Under the pieces are notes generated by a model. It did no database searches. It worked only from the letters and a program-made list of their open reading frames with translations, and had not been told where the DNA came from. From Catenulispora sp. GP43 (GTDB taxonomy: Bacteria > Actinomycetota > Actinomycetes > Streptomycetales > Catenulisporaceae): a DNA stretch of 64,000 nt. The DNA is taken from contig NZ_JBGCCT010000010.1 of assembly GCF_041260665.1 (NCBI RefSeq), forward strand, positions 62,001 through 126,000. Direction: 5' to 3'. This document shows positions 7,768 to 17,161 of the stretch, piece after piece. The position numbers were made by a program, and so were the translations under genes. The first letter of the stretch is position 1. Each line of letters begins with the position of its first letter.

Positions 7768-8514
7768 ATGGAGGCAGGCACCGTGGACTGGTCGTCGTTC
7801 GGCACCAGAGCGGACGGCGCGGCAGCACCCGAGGCCGAAGGACTGCGCGAGCGCAAGAAGCGCCTGCTGCGGCAGCAGCTGTCGGACACCGCGACCGAGA
7901 TGTTCCTGGCAGAGGGCTTCGACGCCGTGCGGGTCAGCGCGATCGCCGCCGCGTGCGGGGTGTCGGAGAAGACGGTCTTCAACTACTTCCCGACCAAGGA
8001 ATCCCTGATCCTGGACCGGTTCGAGACGCTGCCCGAGGAGGTGGCCGCAGCGCTGTCCACACCCGGAACACCTCTGGTCGAGGCGGTACTGGGGGTCCTA
8101 AACCGTGAACTCAGAGCACTGACGGGCTGGATGGCCGCGCAGCCGGACTACGGCGAAGCGGTCCGGCAGATCGCGCGGTTCGGCGCACTGCTGGGCTCGA
8201 CGCCGTCGCTGCGCGCACACCAACGCGAGGCCGCCGATCGTTTGACCGCCGAGGCCGCGCGCGTGCTTTCCGCACTCGCCGGACCGGCGGGCCACGCCGT
8301 GGAAGCGCAAGTCGCGGCGCACGCGCTGGTGGGATTGTGGCCCGCGCAATACGCGGCGCTGCGCCGGCATCTGATGTCCGCACGCTCGGGTGAGGAGCTG
8401 TTCGGCCTGGTGAGCGCCGAGGTACGCCGCGCGGCTCGGGTCGTGGACCAGGGATTGGGCTCGTGGATGCCGGTTACCCGGCCGGGGGCCCACGGACCGT
8501 CGCTCAGCCCGTAG
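7768..8514 (+). CDS. TetR family transcriptional regulator
   Basis: The 248-residue protein has a 30-residue N-terminal tail, then the TetR HTH (ERKKRLLRQQLSDTATEMFL, CGVSEKTVFNYFPTKESLIL). The tail, including VDWSSFG, is shared with the TetR at 59253 (VDWSALR), so the two are paralogues. It is divergent from the SRPBCC gene at 7225. There is no ribosome site, and a -10 lies 6 bp upstream, so the message is probably leaderless. Confidence 0.92.
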   Translation: MEAGTVDWSSFGTRADGAAAPEAEGLRERKKRLLRQQLSDTATEMFLAEGFDAVRVSAIAAACGVSEKTVFNYFPTKESLILDRFETLPEEVAAALSTPGTPLVEAVLGVLNRELRALTGWMAAQPDYGEAVRQIARFGALLGSTPSLRAHQREAADRLTAEAARVLSALAGPAGHAVEAQVAAHALVGLWPAQYAALRRHLMSARSGEELFGLVSAEVRRAARVVDQGLGSWMPVTRPGAHGPSLSP

Positions 8515-8574
8515 GTCCCCGGTCGTCATCCGGCATCAGCCGGGAGGTCGTACGGTTTCCCGCGACCTCGCAGG

Positions 8575-9765
8575 TCAGTTCGTTGCGATTCCCTCCCCGC
8601 CGACGCCGCCGGCGACCGTGACCGCACCGATCTCGGTCAGCGAGCCGTCGGCCGCGATCGAGTATTCGTCCACGACGCCGGTACCGCCGGCCTGTACATA
8701 CAGGTTGTGGCCGACGGCCGCCGCGTCGACAGTGCCCTTGTCGGTGCCGGTGTTGCCGAGGCCGGTGAGCGCGCCGTGCGCGCCGATGCGGACGCCGGTC
8801 TCGGTGGCGCTGCCGGCGTTGGAGGCGAACAGCAGGTCGCCGTCTCGGGCGATCCAGCAGGTGGCGGCCTGGCCGGTGGCGTAGGCGGACTGCTGGGTCA
8901 GCGTGCCGTCGGTGTCGACCCGGTAGCTCACCACGGTGCTGGTGCCGGCCTGGACCAGGGCGATCTCGTGGCGGCCGGTGGCGACGAAGGCGAACGGCAC
9001 GGTGCCGGGGAAGGCGTTGACGGTCGGGGACGCGGACGGGGAGCCGTCGGGGCCGAGACGGTAGACGAGCACGTCGTTGCTCGCAGCCTTGGTCGTCACC
9101 ACCAGCTGCCTGCCGTCGCCGGTGAAGCCGACCTGGCCCGGGGTGTGGGTGAACTGCGGTGTGCCGCTCGCGTCGAGGCCGAGCTGACGGTTCCAGTCCT
9201 TCTTGATCTCCAGACGGCCGCCGGCTACCCGGTAGCCCTGGACGCTCGCGCCGTTCTCGGCGTTGAGCACGTAGACGGTGTCCCGGTGCACGGTGACGCT
9301 GACCGGGAAGGTGCCGCCGGAGGAGACGACCTGCCGCAGTGTCAGGGCGGCGCCGTGGACCGCGAACACCGAAACCGTGTTGCTGCCCGCGTTCACCGCG
9401 TAGAGCAGGTGGTGCTCGGCGTCGTAGGTGAGCGCGCCCTGCGAAGCGGTGTGGTCGACGGCGCTGCCGCTCAGCACGCCGCCCAGGCCGCCGGTGTCGT
9501 ACGTGTGGGCCAGGGTGAGCGTGCCGTCGGCGGCGCGCCGGTAGGCGGCCACCTGGTTGCCCGCGGTGTTGTCGGTTTGCACGAACACCGCGTCGGAGCT
9601 GTCGGCGTTGTGCGCCGCGAGCGCAGCCGGCACGGTGGTGGCGCCCGCCGTGGCGGCAGGCGACGTAGTGGCCGCGTTGGCCGGAACCGCGGTGAGTGCG
9701 ACGGCGGCGCTGCCGGCGGCCAGAGCCGCCACCGAAAGGCTCGTGCGGCGGAAAGTCTTGGTCAT
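8575..9765 (-). CDS. secreted seven-bladed beta-propeller (lactonase family)
   Basis: The ATG at 9765 is chosen because AAGGAG lies about 11 bp upstream; a GTG at 9777 lies too close to it. The 396-residue protein has an N-terminal signal peptide (FRRTSLSVAALAAGSAAVAL, ending VPANA). It then has repeated blade motifs such as AYRRAADGTLTL, YVLNAENGASVQGY and SYRVDTDGTLTQQS, which match the 6-phosphogluconolactonase-like/YVTN propeller family. Secretion argues against a pentose-phosphate role; ligand or enzyme activity is unknown. It is convergent with the TetR at 7768. Confidence 0.85.
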   Translation of the reverse strand: MTKTFRRTSLSVAALAAGSAAVALTAVPANAATTSPAATAGATTVPAALAAHNADSSDAVFVQTDNTAGNQVAAYRRAADGTLTLAHTYDTGGLGGVLSGSAVDHTASQGALTYDAEHHLLYAVNAGSNTVSVFAVHGAALTLRQVVSSGGTFPVSVTVHRDTVYVLNAENGASVQGYRVAGGRLEIKKDWNRQLGLDASGTPQFTHTPGQVGFTGDGRQLVVTTKAASNDVLVYRLGPDGSPSASPTVNAFPGTVPFAFVATGRHEIALVQAGTSTVVSYRVDTDGTLTQQSAYATGQAATCWIARDGDLLFASNAGSATETGVRIGAHGALTGLGNTGTDKGTVDAAAVGHNLYVQAGGTGVVDEYSIAADGSLTEIGAVTVAGGVGGEGIATN

Positions 9766-9873
9766 GATGAGTGACACTCCTTGTCGGGTCGCCCGGATGC
9801 GGCGGACGTCGCATCCGGCCCGTCTCAGTCCCCGTTGCGAGCCAGGCGTTACAGGCCTCGCTCCTTCTCCGTG

Positions 9874-10758
9874 TCAGCTCCGTGTGTAAGAGCCCTTGCG
9901 CAGCTCGTCCAAGAGGGTGGCCTCGACCGGTGTCCACCCCAGCAGCCGGCCGGCCCGCTCCGAGTTCAGCGGCGCAGAACGAGTCAGCACATCCGCGAAG
10001 GGCCCCATCGCTTCCCGCGCCTGCTCCAGCGTGATCGACATCGCCTGAGCACCGGTGAGCTCCGCAACGGCTTCGGCGATGTCCCGCATGCTGGTCTGTA
10101 CTCCTGCCGAGGCGTTCACGACAAGCCGGGGCTCGGCGGCCACAAGTGCCGCGCCATAGAGCCGGGCCAGGTCGTCGACGTGCACGGAGCTCCATGCGTT
10201 GGCCCCGGTGCCGACGTACGCCGCGACCCCATGCTCGCGCGCGCTGGCGATCATGCCCTGTATCAACCCCGAGCCGCCGCGCCCGTAGATCAAGGAGGCA
10301 CGCACGACGGTCACCACGGGTCCCTCGGCCGCCAGTACCTGGCGCTCCCCCAGCACCTTGAACGGCTGCGGCGACCGCTCGGGCTCGACCGGGGCGTCCT
10401 CGTCGACCTGAGTACCGTGCGTGTCGGGGTAGACCAGCCCAGTGCTCGTGTAGACGAAGGGCCGCCCCGGCCTCGTCGCGTCGAGCATGGCGGCCAGCGC
10501 GGGCTGCTCGATCTCGTGCATGGCGGGGTGGGCGAAGTCCACAGCGGCGTGCACGACACCGTCAGCTTCCGCCGCCGCCGCACGCAGAGTCTCCAGGTCG
10601 GCGAGGCTTCCGAACACAGGATCGGCACCCAGCCGGGTCACTTTCTCACGCGCCGCGTCCGAGCGCACCAGCGCGCTCACTTGGTGGCCGCCGCCGATCA
10701 AATGCTCGGTGAGCACAGCGCCGAGGTAGCCGCTGGCGCCGGTCAGGAAAACACGCAT
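9874..10758 (-). CDS. NAD-dependent epimerase/dehydratase family SDR
   Basis: The start at 10758 (MRVFLTGASGYLGAVL) follows an AAGG-rich ribosome site; the open frame continues upstream without support. The 294-residue protein has the glycine motif TGASGYLG, GSLADLETLRAAAAEADGVV, YTSTGLVYPD and VRASLIYGRGGSG. This is the extended-SDR layout of NAD(P)-dependent sugar or ketone reductases/epimerases. It is divergent from an MmyB-type regulator (129-bp gap) and is probably its target. Confidence 0.88.
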   Translation of the reverse strand: MRVFLTGASGYLGAVLTEHLIGGGHQVSALVRSDAAREKVTRLGADPVFGSLADLETLRAAAAEADGVVHAAVDFAHPAMHEIEQPALAAMLDATRPGRPFVYTSTGLVYPDTHGTQVDEDAPVEPERSPQPFKVLGERQVLAAEGPVVTVVRASLIYGRGGSGLIQGMIASAREHGVAAYVGTGANAWSSVHVDDLARLYGAALVAAEPRLVVNASAGVQTSMRDIAEAVAELTGAQAMSITLEQAREAMGPFADVLTRSAPLNSERAGRLLGWTPVEATLLDELRKGSYTRS

Positions 10759-10887
10759 TGTCGAAGCCCTTGCCTTTCCAAAGAGGTCTTTCGACCCAGC
10801 GTTCACGCACTCCTGACGGGTATCCAGGGACTACCGGTCCGTGGCTCCGGAGCTCGCGGACGAGGCTCGGCGCCGTACCGTGGGCCC

Positions 10888-11748
10888 ATGGACAAGCACG
10901 CTTTGGCGGAGTTCCTGCGCAACAGGCGGGAACACGTCGAACCGGAGGACGTGGGACTGCCCCGCGGGCCGCGCCGTCGGACGCCGGGGCTGCGGCGCGA
11001 AGAAGTCGCGCAGCTGGCCCACATCTCGACGGACCACTACAGCCGGCTGGAGCAGGCCCGCGGGCGCCATCCGTCTCGAGCGGTGCTGCAGGCCATCGCC
11101 CGGGCTTTGCGGTTGTCCGACCAGGAACGCACGCATTTGTTCTCGCTCGCCGGGGAGGTCGAGGACGACCGCGGCCGTCTGCCCTCGCGCCAGGTCGACG
11201 ACGCCACCGCCGCGCTGCTGAACCGCCTCACCGACACCCCGGCACTGGTCATGGACAACACGTGCCAGATCATCGCGTGGAATCCGCTGGCCGCCGCATT
11301 GTTCGAGGACTTCTCCGTGTTGCAGAGCGCCGACCGCAACGTCCTGCGCCGCATCTTCCTGCATCCGGACCAGGGCGGCGGTACATACGGCATCGCCGAC
11401 CACGAGCGTTTCATCCTGACCACCGTCAGCTACCTGCGGATGGCCACCACCCGGTATCCCGACGACGTGGAGCTTCGGGCGCTCATCGCCGATCTCCTGG
11501 CCGGCAGCGAGGCTTTCGAGCGGCTGTGGACCTCCCTGGACATCCGCGTCGACCACCACGCGCGCCAGGTTTTCGAACACCCTCAGGTCGGGCCGATCGA
11601 GCTGGACTACGACATTCTCAGCGTTCCGGGCCGCGACCAACAGGTGGTGTTGTTCACCGCCGAACCGGACTCGCCCGCGTTCCGGGATCTTCAGTTGCTC
11701 AAAGTCATCGGAGCCATCGGCGCGCGGCCGACAGTCCCGTCCGGCTGA
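10888..11748 (+). CDS. XRE family regulator with MmyB-like ligand-binding domain
   Basis: An ATG at 10888 starts a 286-residue protein with an N-terminal HTH (LPRGPRRRTPGLRREEVAQL, AHISTDHYSRLEQARG) and a C-terminal PAS-like MmyB domain (VMDNTCQIIAWNPLAAALF, DDVELRALIADLLAGSEAF). This family is abundant in actinobacteria and often sits beside SDR genes, as here, where an epimerase-like SDR is divergent. The C-terminal domain is thought to bind small, perhaps lipid, ligands. A much longer upstream open frame is antisense to the SDR and not real. Confidence 0.92.
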   Translation: MDKHALAEFLRNRREHVEPEDVGLPRGPRRRTPGLRREEVAQLAHISTDHYSRLEQARGRHPSRAVLQAIARALRLSDQERTHLFSLAGEVEDDRGRLPSRQVDDATAALLNRLTDTPALVMDNTCQIIAWNPLAAALFEDFSVLQSADRNVLRRIFLHPDQGGGTYGIADHERFILTTVSYLRMATTRYPDDVELRALIADLLAGSEAFERLWTSLDIRVDHHARQVFEHPQVGPIELDYDILSVPGRDQQVVLFTAEPDSPAFRDLQLLKVIGAIGARPTVPSG

Positions 11749-11882
11749 GGCCGGCGCCGACGCTGTAACGCCCCGCGGTCCTCTGGCACTGAACGCCCCA
11801 CAGACGATGACGCGATCAGTACGAAAGTCATTACGACTCCAGGAACTGACGAAGTCCGCGACCAGGACGGGGCTAGGGTTTC

Positions 11883-12584
11883 ATGAGCCAGATAGCAATC
11901 GCACCGCAAGGAGTCATCGTGGGGGAAACGCCCCTGGTGCTACCGCCGGACGCCGAACTCGCCGACCGGCTGCGCGCCGGCGACGAGGACGCCTTCCGGC
12001 TCGTGCTGGATGCCTGGTCGTCGTCGATGCTGCGGCTGGCGCGCTCGTTCGTGTCGACCAACGACTCGGCCGAGGAGGTCGTGCAGGAGGCCTGGCTGGG
12101 CGTCATCCGGGGCATCGACCGGTTCGAGGGCCGAGCGGCCCTGAAGACCTGGGTGTTCAGGATCCTGGTGAACATCGCCAAGGGCCGCGGGGTGAAGGAG
12201 TCCCGGACGCTGCCGTTCAGCAGCCTGTTGCCCGAGGACGAGGGCGCCGCGGTCGATCCGTCGCGGTTCCGACCCGCCTCGGACCCCTATCCCGGACACT
12301 GGAACCCGGGGCAGAAACCGCAGACCTGGGCGTTGCCGGAAAGCGAGGCGTTACAGGGAGAAGTGCGCAGAGTCGTCGGCGAAGCCCTGGCCGCCCTCCC
12401 CGAACGCCACCGCATCGTGGTGACGTTGCGAGACGTGGAGGGCTACGCCTCCGACGAAGTCTGCAGCATGCTGAACATCTCCCCCGGCAACCAGCGGGTC
12501 ATTCTGCACCGGGCCAGAGCGGTCGTCCGCACACGCCTGGAGCGGTATTTCGACTCCGTCGCCCAAGCCGGGGACCCACGATGA
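11883..12584 (+). CDS. ECF-type RNA polymerase sigma factor
   Basis: The 233-residue protein has sigma region 2 (DAFRLVLDAWSSSMLRLARS, EEVVQEAWLGVIRGIDRFEG) and region 4 (LAALPERHRIVVTLRDVEGY, NISPGNQRVILHRAR). Region 3 is absent, as in ECF sigmas. Its stop overlaps ATGA with an in-frame upstream start of the zinc-finger anti-sigma gene that follows. The regulon cannot be read from this window. A GTG at 11920 is an alternative start. Confidence 0.93.
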   Translation: MSQIAIAPQGVIVGETPLVLPPDAELADRLRAGDEDAFRLVLDAWSSSMLRLARSFVSTNDSAEEVVQEAWLGVIRGIDRFEGRAALKTWVFRILVNIAKGRGVKESRTLPFSSLLPEDEGAAVDPSRFRPASDPYPGHWNPGQKPQTWALPESEALQGEVRRVVGEALAALPERHRIVVTLRDVEGYASDEVCSMLNISPGNQRVILHRARAVVRTRLERYFDSVAQAGDPR

Positions 12585-12760
12585 CCTGGCCGCGACGCCC
12601 AAGCCGCAGCGCCCCACCGGGATCCGGCCCGACCGGCGCCCGACCTCCCAGACCGCGCACAACCCCTGCCGCGCAGGCTCCATCCCGGCCGGCCTCGCAC
12701 TCGAACCCCGGGACATGGTCCAATGAGGACTGGCGGAAACAGCGTGAAAGGTGCCCGAGG

Positions 12761-12994
12761 ATGGACTGCGACGAGTTCGTCGAGCTGGTCACGGACTTCC
12801 TTGAGGGCGCCCTCCCCGAGGCGGACGAGGCGCGGTTCATCGCGCACCTCGCCGAGTGCGACGGGTGCGAGACCTACCTGGCGCAGTTCCGGCAGACCAT
12901 CGACACGCTCGGCGAACTTCCGTCCGAGGCGTTGTCCGGCCAGGCGCGCGAGCAGCTGCTGAACGCGTTCCGGGGATTCCAGCGCGAGCAGTAG
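12761..12994 (+). CDS. zinc-finger anti-sigma factor
   Basis: The 77-residue protein has the ZAS motif H-x3-C-x2-C in AHLAECDGCETYL and the typical start MDCDEFVELVTDFLEGALP. An AAAGG 9 bp upstream supports this start. The same frame is open back to an ATG at 12581 that overlaps the sigma stop (ATGA); this would add about 60 Pro/Arg/Ser-rich residues and cannot be ruled out. No transmembrane helix follows, so it is a soluble anti-sigma that should bind and release the adjacent ECF factor. Confidence 0.87.
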   Translation: MDCDEFVELVTDFLEGALPEADEARFIAHLAECDGCETYLAQFRQTIDTLGELPSEALSGQAREQLLNAFRGFQREQ

Positions 12995-13069
12995 AGACCG
13001 CGGAAACTGAGCCCCCTGAGAACGGAACCTTGCCGGCTCTCTTGTCACCGACTATGCCGAGGAACCACC

Positions 13070-13594
13070 GTGGAAGTCACCAGCGAGAGCGTCACCATCC
13101 GCACCCTGGTCGAGGTCATCAAGGCCTCCATCTGCGAGGTCCAGGGCGCCGAGGAACCGCGTCCCGGTGACCTGATCGCGGCATCGGCCGCGCTCACTTT
13201 GCACGCCATGATGGACACCACGGTCGGCGGCAAGGTCGATCTGCGCGTACCGGTGATCGGTGCGCACCTGCGGATCGGCGGGCGGCGTGCCCGGCACCGG
13301 ATGCACACCGTGCACGTCTCCCTGGTTCCAGAACACTACGGCCGGTCCCAGCACGACCACGGCGCCGGCGACCCGGAGCTGGTCATGGCGCTGCGCGCGA
13401 TCAGGGACCTGATGGACGCGACCGGCCGCGGCGGCCACTCATGGACGGTGGCGGGCGGTACGGTCCAGGTCTCCTTCGCTGTCACCGACGAGGGCTCCAT
13501 CTCGGTCGGGCTCAACAGCGACCGCAGCGACGAGCACGTGCACAGCCTGGAGCTGGAACTACAGCCGGTGGATTCGGATCCGGCCGTCCTTTAG
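13070..13594 (+). CDS. hypothetical protein, possibly trypsin-co-occurring-domain-like
   Basis: A GTG at 13070 has GAGGA about 10 bp upstream. The 174-residue product begins with a helix (VTIRTLVEVIKASICEVQGA), then a beta-rich part (KVDLRVPVIGAHLRIGGRRA, HTVHVSLVPEHY) and a second beta section (TVQVSFAVTDEGSISVGLNS). A helix followed by beta strands vaguely recalls the small trypco2-type domains, but the match is not secure. It follows the anti-sigma gene by 75 bp and may share its transcript. There are no membrane segments. Confidence 0.7.
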   Translation: MEVTSESVTIRTLVEVIKASICEVQGAEEPRPGDLIAASAALTLHAMMDTTVGGKVDLRVPVIGAHLRIGGRRARHRMHTVHVSLVPEHYGRSQHDHGAGDPELVMALRAIRDLMDATGRGGHSWTVAGGTVQVSFAVTDEGSISVGLNSDRSDEHVHSLELELQPVDSDPAVL

Positions 13595-13687
13595 CAGAAT
13601 CCGCCATTCGCCAATCAACCGCGCTGCGACCCACGCCCGTCGGCATCCTCATCCTCCCGCGCCGCGGCCGGGGCACGTCCGCCGCTG

Positions 13688-14347
13688 TCAAAGCCCTGGT
13701 TCGGCGCCTTCCAGATAGGCCAGGACGGCCAGCACCCTGCGGTTGTCCTCGTCGGACAGCTCGAGCCCGAGTTTCGCGAAAATGCTGTTGCTGTGCTTGC
13801 TCACCGCCTTGTCCGTGACGCCCATCCGCGCCGCGATGGCGGCGTTCGACCGGCCCTGGGCCATCAGGGAGAGCACCTCGCGCTCGCGTGGGGTCAGGGT
13901 GCGCAAAGGCGGATCGCCCGAGCGGTAGGTGAGCAGCGCCTCGATGACCTTCGGATCCATCACGGTGCCGCCGGCGGCGACGTGGCGGACGTCGGCGACG
14001 AACTGCCGGACGTCCATCACCCGGTTCTTCAGCAGGTAGCCGACGCCGCCGGCGCGGTCGGACATCAGCTCGCGGGCGTACAGCGGTTCGACGTACTGCG
14101 ACAGGACCAGAACGGGCAGGCCGGGATGCCGGGCGCGGGCGTCGATCGCGGCCTTGAGGCCCTCGTCGGTGAAGGTCGGCGGCAGCCGCACGTCGACCAC
14201 CGCGACGTCCGGCCGCCGGCTCATCAGGGCCCTGAGCAAACCCGGTCCGTCGTCGACTGCTTCGACGACCTCGCAGCCGTGCGCCTGGAACAGCCGGATC
14301 AGGCCGTCCCGGAGCAGCGCCAGGTCTTCGGCTACGACGATGCGCAC
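13688..14347 (-). CDS. NarL/LuxR family response regulator
   Basis: The GTG at 14347 (VRIVVAEDLALLRDGL) is chosen because the receiver domain starts there; it overlaps the kinase stop by 16 bp. The 219-residue protein has the acidic pair (AED), phospho-acceptor VAVVDVRLPP, and switch residues in PVLVLSQYVEPLYA. A C-terminal LuxR HTH follows (TLTPREREVLSLMAQGRSNA, VTDKAVSKHSNSIFAKLGL). It is the partner of the upstream histidine kinase at 14332; targets are unknown. Confidence 0.92.
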   Translation of the reverse strand: MRIVVAEDLALLRDGLIRLFQAHGCEVVEAVDDGPGLLRALMSRRPDVAVVDVRLPPTFTDEGLKAAIDARARHPGLPVLVLSQYVEPLYARELMSDRAGGVGYLLKNRVMDVRQFVADVRHVAAGGTVMDPKVIEALLTYRSGDPPLRTLTPREREVLSLMAQGRSNAAIAARMGVTDKAVSKHSNSIFAKLGLELSDEDNRRVLAVLAYLEGAEPGL

Positions 14348-15600
14348 GGCAGCGACATCCTCACCTCGGTCGGCCCGCCGTGCGGGCTGTCCACGACCAG
14401 CTCGCCGTCGAAGGCGGCCAGCCGACGCCGGACGCCGTGCAGGCCGCTGCCGCCTTCGATCCTGGCGCCGCCCCGGCCGTCGTCGCACACGGACATCCGC
14501 AGCAGCCCCTCGCCTACGGCACGGCCGGCGGTGAATTCCACCGCGATCGCGATCCGCCGGGCCTGGGCGTGCTTGATCGCGTTGGCCAGGGCCTCGGCGA
14601 TCGCGAAGTAGGCCGCGGACTCCACCGGCGCCGACAGCCGGCCCGGCAGGTCGATCTCGACGCTGGTCGGGACCGGGTTGGCCAGGACCAGCGCCTGGAT
14701 CGCGCCGTCCAGGCCGCGGTCGGCCAGGACCGGCGGATGGATGCCGCGCACCAGGTCGCGGAGTTCGTCCAGCGCGGTGGAGGTCGACTCGCGGGCCTCG
14801 GCCACCAGGCGCAGCGCGGAGTGCGGATCGTCGGCGAAGGTCGACTCGGCCAGGCCCAGGCTCATGCCCAGGGACACCAGGCGGGCCTGGGCCCCGTCGT
14901 GCAGGTCGCGCTCAATCCGTCGCAGCTCCGCGGCCTGGGTGTCGACCGTCTCGGCCCGGGTGTCGGCCAGGTGCCGGACCCGGGCCCGGAGTTCGGCCCG
15001 GCCGGTGGGCGCCAGCAGCCGGCGGATCAGCCGGGCCTCGGCGTGCGCCAACGGTACGGCAGTGACGTACCAGGTCAGGAAGCACACCAGGCTCAGCGGG
15101 ACCAGGACGAACGAGCCGGCCAGGGTGTCGATGGGGAAGCCGAGCGGCGTGTGGAAGACGTCGGCCGGGGTCACGGCGTACAGCAACGGGAAGATCAGGT
15201 AGAAGACGCCCGCCAGGAAGAGAATGGCCGACAGCCCGTAGGTGAACCATCCGAGCACTGTGTTGGCGACCAGCCAGGCCCAGTCCCGCCAACTCGCCGG
15301 ATCACGCACGATCACCTGGAACCGCTCCAGCCAGCCCACGTCGGGAACCGGCGTATAGGGCCGGCCGACCGGCTCGCCGAGCAGCCGGGCCGCCCAATCC
15401 CGGTGCCAGTCGGCCAGCCGGCGAACCGGAACCGTCGCCAGCACCGTCAGCGGAACGCCCACCAGGCACGCGGCCGAGGCCACCACGCTGATCCACAGCG
15501 CGAGCAGCCCGACTCCGGCGGCCATCCCCAGCAACAGCACGAACGACCCGCCCAACAGCCGGAAGCGTGCGGCGACGTCCGCTGGTCGAAGAACAGTCAT
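14332..15600 (-). CDS. membrane histidine kinase, HisKA_3 (NarX/DesK-like) type
   Basis: The start at 15600 (MTVLRPADVAARF) gives 422 residues. Two hydrophobic blocks (about 20-60 and 105-180) form four membrane helices in a prokaryotic sensor arrangement. They are followed by the phospho-acceptor His in RRIERDLHDGAQARLVSLG and a HATPase (ALANAIKHAQARRI, CDDGRGGARIEGGSGLHGV). The response-regulator gene overlaps its 3' end, so the pair is co-translated. It is divergent from the secreted serine hydrolase at 15744, a possible target. Confidence 0.92.
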   Translation of the reverse strand: MTVLRPADVAARFRLLGGSFVLLLGMAAGVGLLALWISVVASAACLVGVPLTVLATVPVRRLADWHRDWAARLLGEPVGRPYTPVPDVGWLERFQVIVRDPASWRDWAWLVANTVLGWFTYGLSAILFLAGVFYLIFPLLYAVTPADVFHTPLGFPIDTLAGSFVLVPLSLVCFLTWYVTAVPLAHAEARLIRRLLAPTGRAELRARVRHLADTRAETVDTQAAELRRIERDLHDGAQARLVSLGMSLGLAESTFADDPHSALRLVAEARESTSTALDELRDLVRGIHPPVLADRGLDGAIQALVLANPVPTSVEIDLPGRLSAPVESAAYFAIAEALANAIKHAQARRIAIAVEFTAGRAVGEGLLRMSVCDDGRGGARIEGGSGLHGVRRRLAAFDGELVVDSPHGGPTEVRMSLPCASS

Positions 15601-15743
15601 GGACCGAGGATGACCGACCGGCCGCGATCGCACAGTGGGCCTAGGTCCACCCCTGTTCGGGTGTTCAGCCCCCGTGTTTTCCGCCGGCGGGACCGGAAGG
15701 CTGGATGACGTCCGCAGACAGCATCCCCGAAGGGACCCTGGCA

Positions 15744-17072
15744 ATGCCCGAACACACTCAGACCAGCACGAGGCGCCGCCGTGGCGCCTCGGCGCTCATC
15801 CTGACCGCCGCTCTCACCGGGACCATGGTCGCCGGCGCGGCCACCGCCGGTGCCGCGACGTCGGGGCATGCCGGGATCGCCGCCGACCGAGCCACCAGCG
15901 CGGCGGAGAGGGCGGGCCAGACCGCAGGCCAAACTGCGGCCCAGACCGCGGCCCAGACCGCGGCCCTGTCCCGGCTGGCCGAACAGGTCATCGCCGACGG
16001 CGCGCCCGGCGTCATCGTCCGCGTCGACACCGGCCACGGCGCGCCGATCGAGATCTCCCGCCAGGCCTCCTGGACCCGCGCCGACGGCCGGCTCGACGCC
16101 GACGACCAAGTCCGCATGGGCTCCAACACCAAGACCATGGTCGCCACGCTGGTCCTGCAACTGGTCGCCGAGCACAAGCTCGCGCTGACCGATCCGGTGG
16201 CGAAGTGGCTGCCCGGCCAGGTGCCCGACGGCTCGGCGATCACTGTCAGGATGCTGCTGAACCACACCAGCGGCCTGTACAACTACCTCGACGACCCGGC
16301 CGTCCTGGCCTCCTTCCTCGGCCAGAACCCACAAAACTGGACCCCGGCCGAATTGCTCGCCGCCGGAGTCTCGCACCCCGCGCTGTTCGCCCCGGGTGCG
16401 CAGTTCTCCTACAGCAACACCAACTACATCGCCCTCGGCCTGATCCTGCAGAAAGCCACCGGCCACAGCCTCGCCGACCTGATCCAGCTGCGCATCGCGC
16501 GCCCCCTGGGCCTGCACGACACCTACCTGGCCAGCGCACAGCACCCGGGCTCGGGACTCACCGCCGGTTACGAGCCGGATGCCGCGCACCTGGCACCGTT
16601 CCTTCCGCCGGGAGTCCCGGCCGGAACCGCCTTCGCCGGCCCGGCCCGGGGCGACTACACCGACGTCACGGCCATCAACCCCAGCGATCTGTGGGCGGCC
16701 GGCGGCATCGTCTCCACCGCCCGGGACTGGTCTCGCTTCGACTCCGCGCTGATGTCCGGCAGGCTGCTACCGGCGGCGCAGCTGCAGGAGATGCGCACGA
16801 CGGTTCCGGAGGACCCCGCGCAGCCCGACGGCAACGGCTACGGCCTGGGCCTGCGCAAGGTCGTGTTCCCCAGCGGCACCGTGTGGGGCCACGACGGCCA
16901 GGCGCCCGGCTACTCCAGCCAGACGTATGCCGACGCCTCCGGCAAGCGCACGGTCGAGATCATCACCACCACGATCTTCGGCGTCGCCGACCCGAAGACC
17001 GGGGCCGCGTACCAGAACCTCAGCAACGCCGCGGTCGCCGTCATGCTCGGCAAGCCGATCCCCGCGTCCTGA
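15744..17072 (+). CDS. secreted serine hydrolase, beta-lactamase/D-Ala-D-Ala carboxypeptidase fold
   Basis: The ATG at 15744 has AAGGGA 8-9 bp upstream. The 442-residue product has a signal peptide (RRRRGASALILTAALTGTMV) and an Ala-Gln-Thr repeat linker (GQTAGQTAAQTAAQTAALS). The class C-like catalytic domain follows, with SxxK in GSNTKTMVATL, YSN in FSYSNTNYIALGL and a C-terminal HDG (WGHDGQAPGYSS). It is probably an extracellular esterase, amidohydrolase or carboxypeptidase. It is divergent from the two-component system. Confidence 0.9.
   Translation: MPEHTQTSTRRRRGASALILTAALTGTMVAGAATAGAATSGHAGIAADRATSAAERAGQTAGQTAAQTAAQTAALSRLAEQVIADGAPGVIVRVDTGHGAPIEISRQASWTRADGRLDADDQVRMGSNTKTMVATLVLQLVAEHKLALTDPVAKWLPGQVPDGSAITVRMLLNHTSGLYNYLDDPAVLASFLGQNPQNWTPAELLAAGVSHPALFAPGAQFSYSNTNYIALGLILQKATGHSLADLIQLRIARPLGLHDTYLASAQHPGSGLTAGYEPDAAHLAPFLPPGVPAGTAFAGPARGDYTDVTAINPSDLWAAGGIVSTARDWSRFDSALMSGRLLPAAQLQEMRTTVPEDPAQPDGNGYGLGLRKVVFPSGTVWGHDGQAPGYSSQTYADASGKRTVEIITTTIFGVADPKTGAAYQNLSNAAVAVMLGKPIPAS
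15918..15965 (+). repeat. 12-bp in-frame tandem repeat in serine hydrolase linker
   Basis: About four units of the 12-bp type gcggcccagacc encode repeated AQTA/GQTA between the signal peptide and the catalytic domain. Copy number could vary by slippage without a frame change. Confidence 0.7.
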
Positions 17073-17161
17073 TACGACCGAATTCAGGCTCCGAAGTCGG
17101 GCCGCTGCCTGACCCAGGCAGGGACAGGCACGTGCGTGGCGGCCTGCACATACTTGAGGAC

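Noticed and set aside
8544-8569. Hairpin GAGGTCG ... CGACCTC between convergent TetR and propeller genes
   Set aside because: The stem is only 7 bp with a 12-nt loop; too weak to call a terminator.
9781-10887. Long plus-strand frame upstream of the MmyB gene
   Set aside because: It is antisense to the SDR at 9874 and has no recognisable domain; the MmyB protein has a clear start at 10888.
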